Shown piece by piece: positions 7,854 to 14,027 of a DNA stretch of 17,889 nucleotides. The stretch is taken from the NCBI GenBank assembly GCA_964459805.1, contig CAYWOD010000054.1:1-17889 (forward strand). Direction: 5' to 3'. Source of the DNA: DAOVRL01 sp964459805 (GTDB lineage Bacteria > Planctomycetota > Phycisphaerae > Sedimentisphaerales > Anaerobacaceae). Under the pieces are notes generated by a model that saw nothing but the letters and a program-made list of their open reading frames with translations, made no database searches and was not told the origin of the DNA. Both the position numbers and the translations under genes were made by a program. The first letter of the stretch is position 1. Each line of letters opens with the position of its first letter.

Positions 7854-8080
7854 GCCTTTTTTCCCGTCTTTCTGATCCCTACCGCCAAAGAATTGCAGGC
7901 AATTGCCAAGAATCACCCCTGCCGGGCTGTTTTTGGGCATTTCCGGCAATGGATACGCGGAAATCTTCTGAAAAAATTCTTCAAAAAAAGGCCTTTTGGG
8001 GGGAAACGCCATCTGCCTGCGCACAGACCTACAAGAAGAAACCGTAGTCTGCCGAGGCACACGCTGATTGCTGTCCGGCT
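7854..8080. other. intergenic region between two minus-strand genes
   Basis: I see no supported gene here. Short frames on both strands lack a ribosome site and family features. The stretch holds the palindrome AAAAGGCCTTTT (7986-7997), followed on the plus strand by a G run, and the palindrome GGCAATTGCC (7898-7907). With the promoter at 7824-7853 it forms the upstream region of the PEP-CTERM gene. Confidence 0.5.
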
Positions 8081-9301
8081 TTACCGGTTCGTTTTGGACT
8101 TTCTAATCGGCTTTTGCTGCACAAATCGGCTGATGTTGCGAATCGCCTGACGAAGCCGCTGCTCATTTTCCACCAGGGCGACCCGCATATAGTTTTCGCC
8201 GTTTTCGCCGAACGCCCTGCCCGGAGCGATCGCCACCTCAGCGTGCTCCATAAGATCCATTGCAAAGTCAATGCTGCCCTTGCCTTTAGAGTGTTCCTCC
8301 GGCACTTTTGCCCAGACGAACATCGTCGCGCGAGGTTTTGCCAATTCCCAGCCGACCCGCTGAAGACCACCACAAACAACGTCCCGACGAGATTGATACT
8401 TCTGGTTCTGGAGAATAATATCTTCACCGCAGTGCCGCAGTGCAATGATGCCGGCTATCTGGATCGCCTGAAAAATGCCGTAGTCGTAATAGCCCTTTAT
8501 CGTAGCGAGGTAATCGATCATTTCCCTGTTGCCGGCGATAAAGCCAATACGAAAGCCCGCCATATTGTAAGGCTTGCTCATCGTGGTAAACTCGACGCCG
8601 ATCTCTTTTGCCCCCTTGACAGAAAGGAGACTCGGAGCCTTGTAATCATCGAAGCAAGTCTCGCCGTAGGCGAAATCATTAATAACCGCTATGCCGAAAC
8701 GCTTTGCAAGCTCGACCACCGGCTCAAAGAAGCCTTCATCGACCGTCATCGCGGTCGGATTGTGCGGGAAGTTGAGAATCAGCAGCTTGGGCCTCGGGTA
8801 CATATTCTCAATCACCATCGCGACGTTACTTATGAATTTGGCATCGTTGCCCAGAGGCACGGAGACAACATTCGCACCGGCCAGCGCAACGGCGTAGTTG
8901 TGTATCGGAAAGGCCGGGTCCGGAACAATCGCGGTATCCCCAGGGCCCATCATTGCTAAGCACAGATGGCTAAAGCCCTCCTTCGAGCCTATGCACGCAA
9001 GGACCTCGGTCTCCCAGTCCAATTGCACGTTCCAGTTCCGCTCGTATTTTTTCGCAATCTCTTTTCGCAGGTTCTTAACGCCCTTCGAGGCGCTGTAGCG
9101 ATGGTTACGCGGGTCCCGCGCAGCCTCAGAAAGCTTATCAATCACAATCTGCGGGGCCGGATCGGCCGGATTGCCCATCCCCAAGTCGATGATATCGGCG
9201 CCCTGCTGACGTTTGGCCAGTTTCAGCGCATTCAACCGCCCAAACAGGTACGGCGGCAGCCGCTTTATTCTCTGTGCCGGCTCGATCTTACCTTCGGCCA
9301 T
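8081..9301 (-). CDS. alaC: AlaC-type PLP-dependent aminotransferase
   Basis: A class I/II fold type I aminotransferase of 406 residues, closest by recall to AlaC (glutamate-pyruvate transaminase), which interconverts alanine plus 2-oxoglutarate and pyruvate plus glutamate in the cytoplasm. Shared blocks include RIKRLPPYLF (11-20), DIIDLGMGNP (36-45), GSKEGFSHL (105-113), NFPHNPTA (177-184), and SKPYNMAGFRIGF (242-254), with Lys243 as the PLP lysine. Asp209 in INDFAYGE should contact the pyridine nitrogen. RVALVEN near the C-terminus carries the substrate-carboxylate Arg. Length fits the family. Start ATG 9301 has AGGAG at 9308-9312, 6 nt upstream. LL-diaminopimelate aminotransferases are close relatives, so exact substrate is not certain, but AlaC text similarity is strong. 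It stands alone on its strand. Confidence 0.9.
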   Translation of the reverse strand: MAEGKIEPAQRIKRLPPYLFGRLNALKLAKRQQGADIIDLGMGNPADPAPQIVIDKLSEAARDPRNHRYSASKGVKNLRKEIAKKYERNWNVQLDWETEVLACIGSKEGFSHLCLAMMGPGDTAIVPDPAFPIHNYAVALAGANVVSVPLGNDAKFISNVAMVIENMYPRPKLLILNFPHNPTAMTVDEGFFEPVVELAKRFGIAVINDFAYGETCFDDYKAPSLLSVKGAKEIGVEFTTMSKPYNMAGFRIGFIAGNREMIDYLATIKGYYDYGIFQAIQIAGIIALRHCGEDIILQNQKYQSRRDVVCGGLQRVGWELAKPRATMFVWAKVPEEHSKGKGSIDFAMDLMEHAEVAIAPGRAFGENGENYMRVALVENEQRLRQAIRNISRFVQQKPIRKSKTNR

Positions 9302-9409
9302 AATCTACTCCTGAAAATCGCAAAGACCACTTACGTCAATATAATCGGATAATCTACTGCGAACAGGTGAATTTTCAAACCATTTTATCCGTAGTAACCC
9401 CTTCCCGTC

Positions 9410-9645
9410 TCACGCACTCTTGTAATGCGAGACATAGTAATCCAGCACCTTCTTGATCATCTTCTGATACGGATAACGCTGCTCTCTCGCAACGGTAATC
9501 CAGAACTCCCCTATGCCTAAGAAAACCTCCCTGCCCAAGGCAACGTACTCTCTTAATTGTAAAGGGAAAATGTCTATTTCACACTGAACCAGTACGCATT
9601 ACCTCTGACCTCCCGTCTTTTAGTCACTCTCACATAGGCTGGCAT
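9410..9645 (-). pseudogene. small gene broken by a -1 frameshift, unknown family
   Basis: On the minus strand ATG 9645 opens a 23-codon frame (MPAYVRVTKRREVRGNAYWF...) ending at TAG 9576-9574. The frame one base back runs on without a stop from 9598 to TGA 9412-9410 and reads like real protein (PLQLREYVALG, GEFWITVAREQRYPYQKMI, KKVLDYYVSHYKS). Joined, they give about 78 residues. The downstream frame has no usable start of its own near the overlap. I do not recognise the family. It could be a decayed gene, a sequencing error, or two parts of a frameshifted product. AGGTG lies 6 nt before the ATG. Confidence 0.35.
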
Positions 9646-9702
9646 TCAACACCTGGTGCCTATTCCGTAGCCATCTTAGAGCATCACTGACTCATGTCAA
9701 GG

Positions 9703-9728
9703 TTTCCAATCCCCCCCCAATTTTTCCG
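9703..9728 (+). repeat. poly-C motif, copy 1
   Basis: This copy reads TTTCCAATCC, a C run, then AATTTTTCCG. The same motif returns in the same direction at 9929-9957, so the two flank the REP-like element at 9771-9852. Confidence 0.55.
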
Positions 9729-9770
9729 GCACTATATAACCATATTCTTGACAAGAAGTTACTTGCTCTT

Positions 9771-9852
9771 GTCATTGCGAGCGAAGCGAAGCAATCTCTG
9801 TCATTCGCAAACGGGAGATTGCCACGGCCACATTCTGCGGCCTCGCAATGAC
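9771..9852. repeat. REP-like palindromic element
   Basis: Perfect 11-bp terminal inverted repeats GTCATTGCGAG (9771-9781) and CTCGCAATGAC (9842-9852) enclose an inner pair GCAATCTC (9791-9798) and GAGATTGC (9815-9822). The half-element at 17836-17869 has the same sequence type, so this is a dispersed family. Confidence 0.7.
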
Positions 9853-9928
9853 AATAGTGGCCTTGTTACGCTCGTGAATGGGATTTTGACAAGGCTGAGA
9901 TCCTTTGCCAGAAAATCCCGCCACACCC

Positions 9929-9957
9929 TTTCCAATCCTCCCCCCCCAATTTTTCCG
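9929..9957 (+). repeat. poly-C motif, copy 2
   Basis: Second direct copy of the 9703-9728 motif, with a slightly longer pyrimidine run, ending AATTTTTCCG. Confidence 0.55.
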
Positions 9958-9979
9958 TGCAATCTGCGGAATCCGCGGT

Positions 9980-9985
9980 TATAAT
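9980..9985 (+). promoter_or_regulatory. consensus -10 box, possible leaderless start
   Basis: TATAAT is a perfect -10 box ending 8 nt before ATG 9994, so transcription would begin at or within a few bases of the start codon. The -35 region (9957-9962, GTGCAA) is weak. There is no ribosome binding site, which fits a leaderless message. Confidence 0.45.
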
Positions 9986-9993
9986 TGCCGATT

Positions 9994-10575
9994 ATGGAAC
10001 TGCCAAAATTGCAAAAACCGGATAAGTACGTCGGCCTGTATATCTTCGACTTCGGCGATCACGCCGGCGTCGGCTTTACCGCCCGGGAGGTGGCTGAACT
10101 GCTTGAGAGCGAGAAATACAAGCACGGCAAGGTCTATAAGATTCACAGGGCTTACCCCGACGGCAAGCTCGAGCTAAAAGGCGTCCCCGCCGAGACCTTC
10201 CAGCTCGAGGCCGGGATGTTCTTCTATTCGAGCGACCTTGAGACGACCAGGCGGGATTACAAAACGCTCGTTGATTTGGCCGTGAGGGCTGCCCCGCCTT
10301 GCCGGGCAAAAGTCCATCTAACTAAGTACAACGACGACAAATTCGCCGTCGCCTTGATTTACCCGGCAGAGTACGATGACGAGATAAGCTCCTGGTTGCT
10401 GGAAGGCGATTACAAGACAATCGGCACCGCCGAGGGAGGAACCGGTGCGGTGCAGGGATACTACGATTCGGCTGCCGAGATTCTCGACAGACACCAACTG
10501 TTCGCCAAATCCGAATCAATAAGCAGGACCGGTGAAGAATTACTCGCCTCGGTGAAAGTGGCCGTCCAAAGGTAA
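9994..10575 (+). CDS. conserved-looking protein of unknown function
   Basis: A 193-residue, probably cytoplasmic protein with no signal peptide or membrane segment. I do not recognise it. It starts MELPKLQKPDKYVGLYIFDF and contains an acidic alpha/beta region (HAGVGFTAREVAELLESEKY), a likely beta pair (KVYKIHRAYPDGKLELKGV), and a later block KYNDDKFAVALIYPAEYDDEISSWLLEGDY. The composition and codon use look coding throughout. A TTG at 9985 would add three residues, but ATG 9994 is preferred because TATAAT ends at 9985. No catalytic motif is evident. It is followed at 64 nt by the S23-type gene, which looks like a later insertion between this gene and the one at 11082. Confidence 0.75.
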   Translation: MELPKLQKPDKYVGLYIFDFGDHAGVGFTAREVAELLESEKYKHGKVYKIHRAYPDGKLELKGVPAETFQLEAGMFFYSSDLETTRRDYKTLVDLAVRAAPPCRAKVHLTKYNDDKFAVALIYPAEYDDEISSWLLEGDYKTIGTAEGGTGAVQGYYDSAAEILDRHQLFAKSESISRTGEELLASVKVAVQR

Positions 10576-10581
10576 ACTACA

Positions 10582-10610
10582 GTTGTTAGTGAGTAGTATT
10601 TAGTGAATAG
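10582..10610. repeat. left flank repeat of the S23 gene
   Basis: This AT-rich stretch contains GTTAGTGAGTAGTATTTAGT. Its core AGTATTTAGT (10595-10604) is the reverse complement of ACTAAATACT, which occurs three times just after the S23 gene. The gene is therefore framed by inverted short repeats. Confidence 0.5.
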
Positions 10611-10639
10611 CATAGATATCGGATAGCGCATCACATCCA

Positions 10640-11023
10640 ATGGCCGAAAGACCCGCTAAAAAGATCAAGAGCTTCAAGGACCTACAAATCTGGAGAAAAG
10701 GTATAAGGCTGGTCGAAGATGTCTATACTGTTACCAAGACTTTTCCAAAGGAAGAAACATACGGCTTGACAAGCCAACTGAGACGTTCTGCCGTCTCAAT
10801 ACCTTCAAACATTTCAGAAGGGTTTGCCAGAGTGCATAACCGAGAGTATAGGCAATTCTTGTACGTATCTCTTGGGAGTTGTGCTGAGCTTACTACCCAA
10901 GTCATCATAGCCACGCGCTTAGAATACATCGATAGTCGTGAGGCTCACGCGCTGTTAGGCAGCATTGAAGAAATCAGCAAAATGACAATGGGACTAATCA
11001 AAAAGCTAAATCCCAACGCTTAA
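10640..11023 (+). CDS. four-helix-bundle (S23/IVP-type) protein
   Basis: A 127-residue protein of the four-helix-bundle family first seen as ORFs inside 23S rRNA intervening sequences (TIGR02436-like); Avd of diversity-generating retroelements is related. The family opening FKDLQIWRKGIRLVEDVY (12-29) and the hallmark LRRSAVSIPSNISEG (47-61) are intact, followed by the REYRQFLYVSLGSCAELTTQ helix (68-87). The family is thought to bind nucleic acid as a pentamer, but no cellular role is established. No rRNA gene or reverse transcriptase lies in the window, so neither known context applies. There is no ribosome site before ATG 10640. Short repeats on both sides (10582-10610, 11026-11073) suggest it moves or is inserted as a unit. 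Confidence 0.88.
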   Translation: MAERPAKKIKSFKDLQIWRKGIRLVEDVYTVTKTFPKEETYGLTSQLRRSAVSIPSNISEGFARVHNREYRQFLYVSLGSCAELTTQVIIATRLEYIDSREAHALLGSIEEISKMTMGLIKKLNPNA

Positions 11024-11025
11024 AC

Positions 11026-11073
11026 ACTAACGACTAAATACTAAATACTAAATCCTAACGACTAAATACTAAC
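11026..11073. repeat. right flank repeat array of the S23 gene
   Basis: Three copies of ACTAAATACT (11033-11042, 11040-11049, 11061-11070) and two of CTAACGACTAAATACTAA (from 11027 and 11055). The core is inverted relative to the copy left of the S23 gene. It starts 3 nt after the S23 stop and ends 8 nt before the next gene. Confidence 0.6.
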
Positions 11074-11081
11074 ATCCACAA

Positions 11082-11291
11082 ATGTTTTTCCGCAGAAAAA
11101 TGGATCAGACCATAGGCTATATTGCGGGGTGCTTACTGTCCGTATTCGGCAAAGCTCCGCCCGGGCCCACCACTGACGATTTGAGCCGTGCCGAGTTCAA
11201 AACCAGCACCCAGCGCCTGGGCGTCCAGTTCACCGAAAAGATTCGCAATGTCTTTCGCTTCAAATGGATTAAGCGAGCCTCAAAACCTTAG
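11082..11291 (+). CDS. small protein of unknown function
   Basis: A 69-residue basic protein. It has a short moderately hydrophobic stretch (TIGYIAGCLLSVFGKAPPGP, residues 10-29) and a polar C-terminal half (DDLSRAEFKTSTQRLGVQF, then TEKIRNVFRFKW). The text reads like a conserved small protein; I have the impression of similar sequences in other planctomycetes but cannot confirm it. ATG 11082 follows the S23 repeat array at 8 nt and has no ribosome site; ATG 11100 is an alternative. The C-terminal helix is rich in Arg and Lys, so membrane or nucleic-acid contact is possible. It lies directly before the ribonucleotide reductase on the same strand, with 163 nt between. Confidence 0.55.
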   Translation: MFFRRKMDQTIGYIAGCLLSVFGKAPPGPTTDDLSRAEFKTSTQRLGVQFTEKIRNVFRFKWIKRASKP

Positions 11292-11353
11292 AACAGATGC
11301 CGCTACGACAGCGTACATTAAAAGCGCCCAACACGAATATATTCTCACTATCT

Positions 11354-11380
11354 GTCATTCCCGCGAAAGCGGGGATCCAG
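11354..11380. repeat. REP-like palindrome
   Basis: GTCATTCCCGCGAAAGCGGG followed by GATCCAG: CCCGC and GCGGG pair around a GAAA-type loop. It is the same type as 17763-17788 (which reads the other way). It lies just before the ribonucleotide reductase and translates in its frame as CHSRESGDPE, a well-known spurious peptide. Confidence 0.7.
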
Positions 11381-11441
11381 AACTGCGAGCACTTGCGCTC
11401 TCAGCTTCGTTCGGGTATCGAGTTTCGATATTCGCGCTTTT

Positions 11442-11469
11442 TACGAGATACGAGATGCGAGATACGAGA
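11442..11469 (+). repeat. four 7-bp tandem repeats over a gene start
   Basis: TACGAGA, TACGAGA, TGCGAGA, TACGAGA in a row. The G in the third copy creates the ATG at 11455, the first in-frame start of the ribonucleotide reductase. Confidence 0.7.
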
Positions 11470-13299
11470 AACGAACCTCCGCCCGGCGAGCCGCCCGTGC
11501 TCAGCCGGAACGCCTTGACCGTCCTGCAGAACAGGTACCTCATCAGGGACGAAAAGGGCCGGTGCATCGAAACGCCGGCCCAGATGTTCAGCAGAGTGGC
11601 GTCGCTCGTAGCCGGTGCCGAGGCCAAATATGGGGCAGCCAGAGCCGGAATCCGCAAATGGCACAAGGAATACTACGATTTGATGGCCTCGCTGAAGTTC
11701 CTGCCCAATTCCCCGGCCCTTATGAACGCCGGACGCCGAGGAATGCTCAGCGCCTGCTTTGTCCTGCCGGTCGAGGACAGCATTGAAGGGATATTTGAGG
11801 CGATCAAGCAGACCGCCTTGATTCAGCAGGCCGGCGGCGGTACGGGATTTTCCTTCGACAGATTGAGGCCCACCGGCGACCGAGTCGCCTCCAGCGGCGG
11901 AACAACGTCCGGGCCGGTCAGTTTTTGGCGAGTCTTTTCCCAGACCACCGAGGCGATTCAGCAGGGGGCCTTTCGCCGAGGCGCAAATATGGGTATGATG
12001 GGCGTCGAGCACCCCGACATCCTAAAATTCCTGCACGCCAAGCAGAACTTAAAGGCCTTCACCAACTTCAACATCTCCGTTAAGCTCACCGACGCCTGGA
12101 TGAAAAAGGTCCTCAGGTCCGGCCGCTCGCCGCACATCGTGATAAATCCTCGCACACGGCAAAGATACCTATTGCCGCGGCGAATCGACTTCGCAACCTA
12201 CACGATAAACGACCTGCACGAGCTGCCGGCCGAAGCTAAACCCGCATCAAAGCCCGCCGGCCGCTTCTATACCGTCGGTGATTTATGGAAAGTGCTCATA
12301 CGCTCCGCACATAAAACAGGCGAGCCGGGCCTGGTATTTATCGACCGAATCAACCGTGACAACCCCACCCCGTCGCTGGGGTCGATAGAGGCCACCAACC
12401 CCTGCGGCGAACAGCCCCTGCTGCCCTACGAGGCCTGCACCCTCGGCAGTATCAATCTCGCCAAATTCGTAACGCTGACCGACGGCAGGGTGGATATGGA
12501 TTGGAAAAAACTGGCTAAGACCGTTGCGCTGGCCGTGCGCTTCCTCGACAATATCATCGATGAATGCAATTATCCGGTCGAGGACACAACCCGCCTGGCC
12601 CGCGATAATCGCAAAATCGGCCTGGGCGTAATGGGCTTTGCCGATTGCCTCTTTCTGCTGGGAATACCGTACGATTCGCGCCGGGGCGTTGAATTCGGCT
12701 CGCAGATTATGAAGTTCATTAACGATAAGGCGCATAAGGCCGACTGCGAGCTGGCTGGGGCACGCGGGGCTTTTGCGAATTGGAGCAGCAGTATCTGGCG
12801 CAGAAGGAGAAAGAAGCTGCGCAATGCCGCAATCACCTGTGTCGCACCGACGGGGACGATAAGTATAATTGCCGACTGCTCATGCAGCATTGAGCCGGCC
12901 TATTCGCTGGTATTTGTCCGGCAGGTATTGGACGGCGCCAAATTGCGAGAGATAAACCCGATTTTCAGACGAGTGATGCAGGAACGCGGTTTCTACAGCA
13001 AAGAGCTGGAAAAACAGATTGCCAAGACCGGCAGCATCCGGCAAATCACCGAAATCCCGGCCAATATCCGCAGGGTTTTCAGGTGTGCTTATGATATTGA
13101 AGCCCAGTGGCATATTCGGATGCAGGCGGCGTTTCAGGGTCATTGCGATGCGGCGGTGAGTAAGACGATAAACCTGCCGCCCAAGGCAACTATCGCTGCG
13201 GTGGACAAGGCCTACAAAATGGCGTATCGGCTTGGCTGTAAGGGCATCACGGTCTATCGCCGGGGCAGCAGGGACCACGAGCCGATGACGCTCTATTAA
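11455..13299 (+). CDS. nrdJ: adenosylcobalamin-dependent (class II) ribonucleotide reductase
   Basis: Reduces ribonucleotides to deoxyribonucleotides using a cobalamin-derived radical, with or without oxygen. From ATG 11455 the protein has 614 residues. Family blocks: LSRNALTVLQNRYLIRDEKG (16-35), the ATP-cone-free N-terminus; SACFVLPVEDSIEGIF (99-114) with redox Cys101; GGGTGFSFDRLRP (127-139); RRGANMGMM (174-182); NPCGEQPLLPYEAC (315-328) with Asn315, thiyl Cys317, Glu319 and second redox Cys328; APTGTISIIADC (464-475). The usual SSGIEP after ADC reads SCSIEP here. The protein ends YRRGSRDHEPMTLY, without the Cys-rich tail many class II enzymes use to be re-reduced. The frame is open upstream to 11188, but those codons are a REP palindrome, so the start must be near 11455 or at GTG 11497 region. 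Confidence 0.93.
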   Translation: MRDTRNEPPPGEPPVLSRNALTVLQNRYLIRDEKGRCIETPAQMFSRVASLVAGAEAKYGAARAGIRKWHKEYYDLMASLKFLPNSPALMNAGRRGMLSACFVLPVEDSIEGIFEAIKQTALIQQAGGGTGFSFDRLRPTGDRVASSGGTTSGPVSFWRVFSQTTEAIQQGAFRRGANMGMMGVEHPDILKFLHAKQNLKAFTNFNISVKLTDAWMKKVLRSGRSPHIVINPRTRQRYLLPRRIDFATYTINDLHELPAEAKPASKPAGRFYTVGDLWKVLIRSAHKTGEPGLVFIDRINRDNPTPSLGSIEATNPCGEQPLLPYEACTLGSINLAKFVTLTDGRVDMDWKKLAKTVALAVRFLDNIIDECNYPVEDTTRLARDNRKIGLGVMGFADCLFLLGIPYDSRRGVEFGSQIMKFINDKAHKADCELAGARGAFANWSSSIWRRRRKKLRNAAITCVAPTGTISIIADCSCSIEPAYSLVFVRQVLDGAKLREINPIFRRVMQERGFYSKELEKQIAKTGSIRQITEIPANIRRVFRCAYDIEAQWHIRMQAAFQGHCDAAVSKTINLPPKATIAAVDKAYKMAYRLGCKGITVYRRGSRDHEPMTLY

Positions 13300-13493
13300 G
13301 TGAAGCCGGTAGTGCAGAGGGCGATTTTTTGTCGAAAATCGGGCTTGCGGCGGGGGGAATTCGGCATTTTTTGGCTGATCTTGGTTTTTGGGCGAAAAAT
13401 GCGGATTTTGGGGTACGATTGGACACCTGGTTTTTGGGACTGGCGCGATAAGTCTGTTGTGAGTAAAGAGTTAGCTCGAAAATGGGTATTTTC

Positions 13494-13521
13494 AAAAAAG
13501 TGCGATTTTGTGCACTTTTTT
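13494..13521. terminator. possible bidirectional terminator
   Basis: AAAAAAGTGC (13494-13503) pairs perfectly with GCACTTTTTT (13512-13521) around an 8-nt loop. The T run on one arm and A run on the other would work in both directions. It is about 195 nt after the reductase stop. Only four of the ten pairs are G-C or adjacent, so it is not strong. Confidence 0.4.
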
Positions 13522-13590
13522 GCACTTTTTGTCAAAACATTAACAGGAAATTGACGGAAATGCGCGTTTTTTGGGCGGTTTTTAGGCACG

Positions 13591-13630
13591 CTTGATTTTT
13601 GGGCCAAAAATGAGGGGTCGAAAAATCAAG
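13591..13630. repeat. overlapping palindromes
   Basis: CTTGATTTTT (13591-13600) and AAAAATCAAG (13621-13630) are perfect inverted repeats. Inside, ATTTTTGG-g-CCAAAAAT (13595-13611) is another perfect dyad sharing the left arm, so the two hairpins exclude each other. Confidence 0.5.
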
Positions 13631-13660
13631 AGAGAAAATTAAAAAAACCGAAAAAAATTT

Positions 13661-13840
13661 ACCACAGATTGCCCAGATTGACACGAGAGAAATCTGCCAC
13701 GAAGAGATAAAGAGAATTCAGCCACGAATCCATTCGACCCTTCGACGATGCTCAGGACAGGCCAAGCTCAGGACAGGCTGGGACGAAAAAAAATGGCCAC
13801 GGAGGGGAGAAAACAGAGGACAGACAACGGAAGGCAGGGC
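13661..13840. repeat. cluster of CCAC-led intergenic repeat units
   Basis: A run of short related units starting CCAC (CCACAGATTG at 13662, CCACGAAGAG, CCACGAATCC, CCACGGAGGG at 13798) mixed with a direct repeat GCTCAGGACAGGC (13750-13762 and 13766-13778). A minus-strand frame through it reads LACPEHRRRVEW, a typical spurious peptide of such repeats. No gene seen. Confidence 0.45.
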
Positions 13841-13863
13841 AAAAAAATTGGCAGGTGGTGGGG

Positions 13864-13892
13864 TTGACAAAGGTTTTGGGATGTGGTATGTT
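13864..13892 (+). promoter_or_regulatory. sigma70-type promoter for the beta-helix gene
   Basis: A perfect -35 box TTGACA (13864-13869), a 17-nt spacer, and TATGTT (13887-13892, 4 of 6). Transcription would start near 13899, giving a leader of about 130 nt before ATG 14028. Confidence 0.5.
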
Positions 13893-13948
13893 ATAGGAAG
13901 ATCTGAGGAGTTATTCTGCTGATCTGTCGCAGGGCGGGTCGTGCGAGG

Positions 13949-14001
13949 ACGCCGAGATGAATCTCGGCGTTGGATATTGCCCGCACCACAGGTGTGCGGG
14001 C
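13949..14001 (+). promoter_or_regulatory. two perfect hairpins in the 5' leader
   Basis: Hairpin 1: ACGCCGAGA/TCTCGGCGT (13949-13957 with 13962-13970), 9 bp, loop TGAA. Hairpin 2: GCCCGCAC/GTGCGGGC (13979-13986 with 13994-14001), 8 bp, 7-nt loop. Only 8 nt separate them. They lie between the promoter and the ribosome site, so they could control translation or message stability; a REP pair is the alternative. Confidence 0.5.
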
Positions 14002-14014
14002 TAATCTGGGGACT

Positions 14015-14020
14015 GGAGGT
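14015..14020 (+). promoter_or_regulatory. ribosome binding site of the beta-helix gene
   Basis: GGAGGT lies 7 nt before ATG 14028 and sets the start. The frame is open further upstream to 13941, but that stretch is the hairpin leader. Confidence 0.7.
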
Positions 14021-14027
14021 AGATAGA

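Larger units (their letters stand above)
9646..9993. other. repeat-rich intergenic region
   Basis: About 350 nt without a supported gene. It holds a REP-like palindromic element (9771-9852), two direct copies of a poly-C motif (9703-9728 and 9929-9957), two TTGACAAG copies (9748-9755, 9886-9893), and a consensus -10 box just before the next gene. Confidence 0.6.
13300..13660. other. non-coding T/G-rich region with hairpins
   Basis: About 360 nt after the reductase with many TTTTT and GGG runs on the plus strand and few C. Short frames on both strands look like noise. It holds a possible terminator (13494-13521) and two overlapping palindromes (13591-13630 and 13595-13611). Confidence 0.55.

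Noticed and set aside
9748..9773. TTGACA as a promoter -35 box at 9748
   Set aside because: No -10 box at normal spacing; the bases belong to a GACAAGA/TCTTGTC inverted repeat beside the REP-like element.
11026..11073. CRISPR-like short repeats
   Set aside because: The ACTAAATACT units are too short, overlap one another and have no spacers of even length.
11188..11454. 89-residue N-terminal extension of the ribonucleotide reductase
   Set aside because: Its codons overlap the small gene at 11082-11291 and then translate a REP palindrome (CHSRESGDPE) and heptamer repeats; not protein-like.
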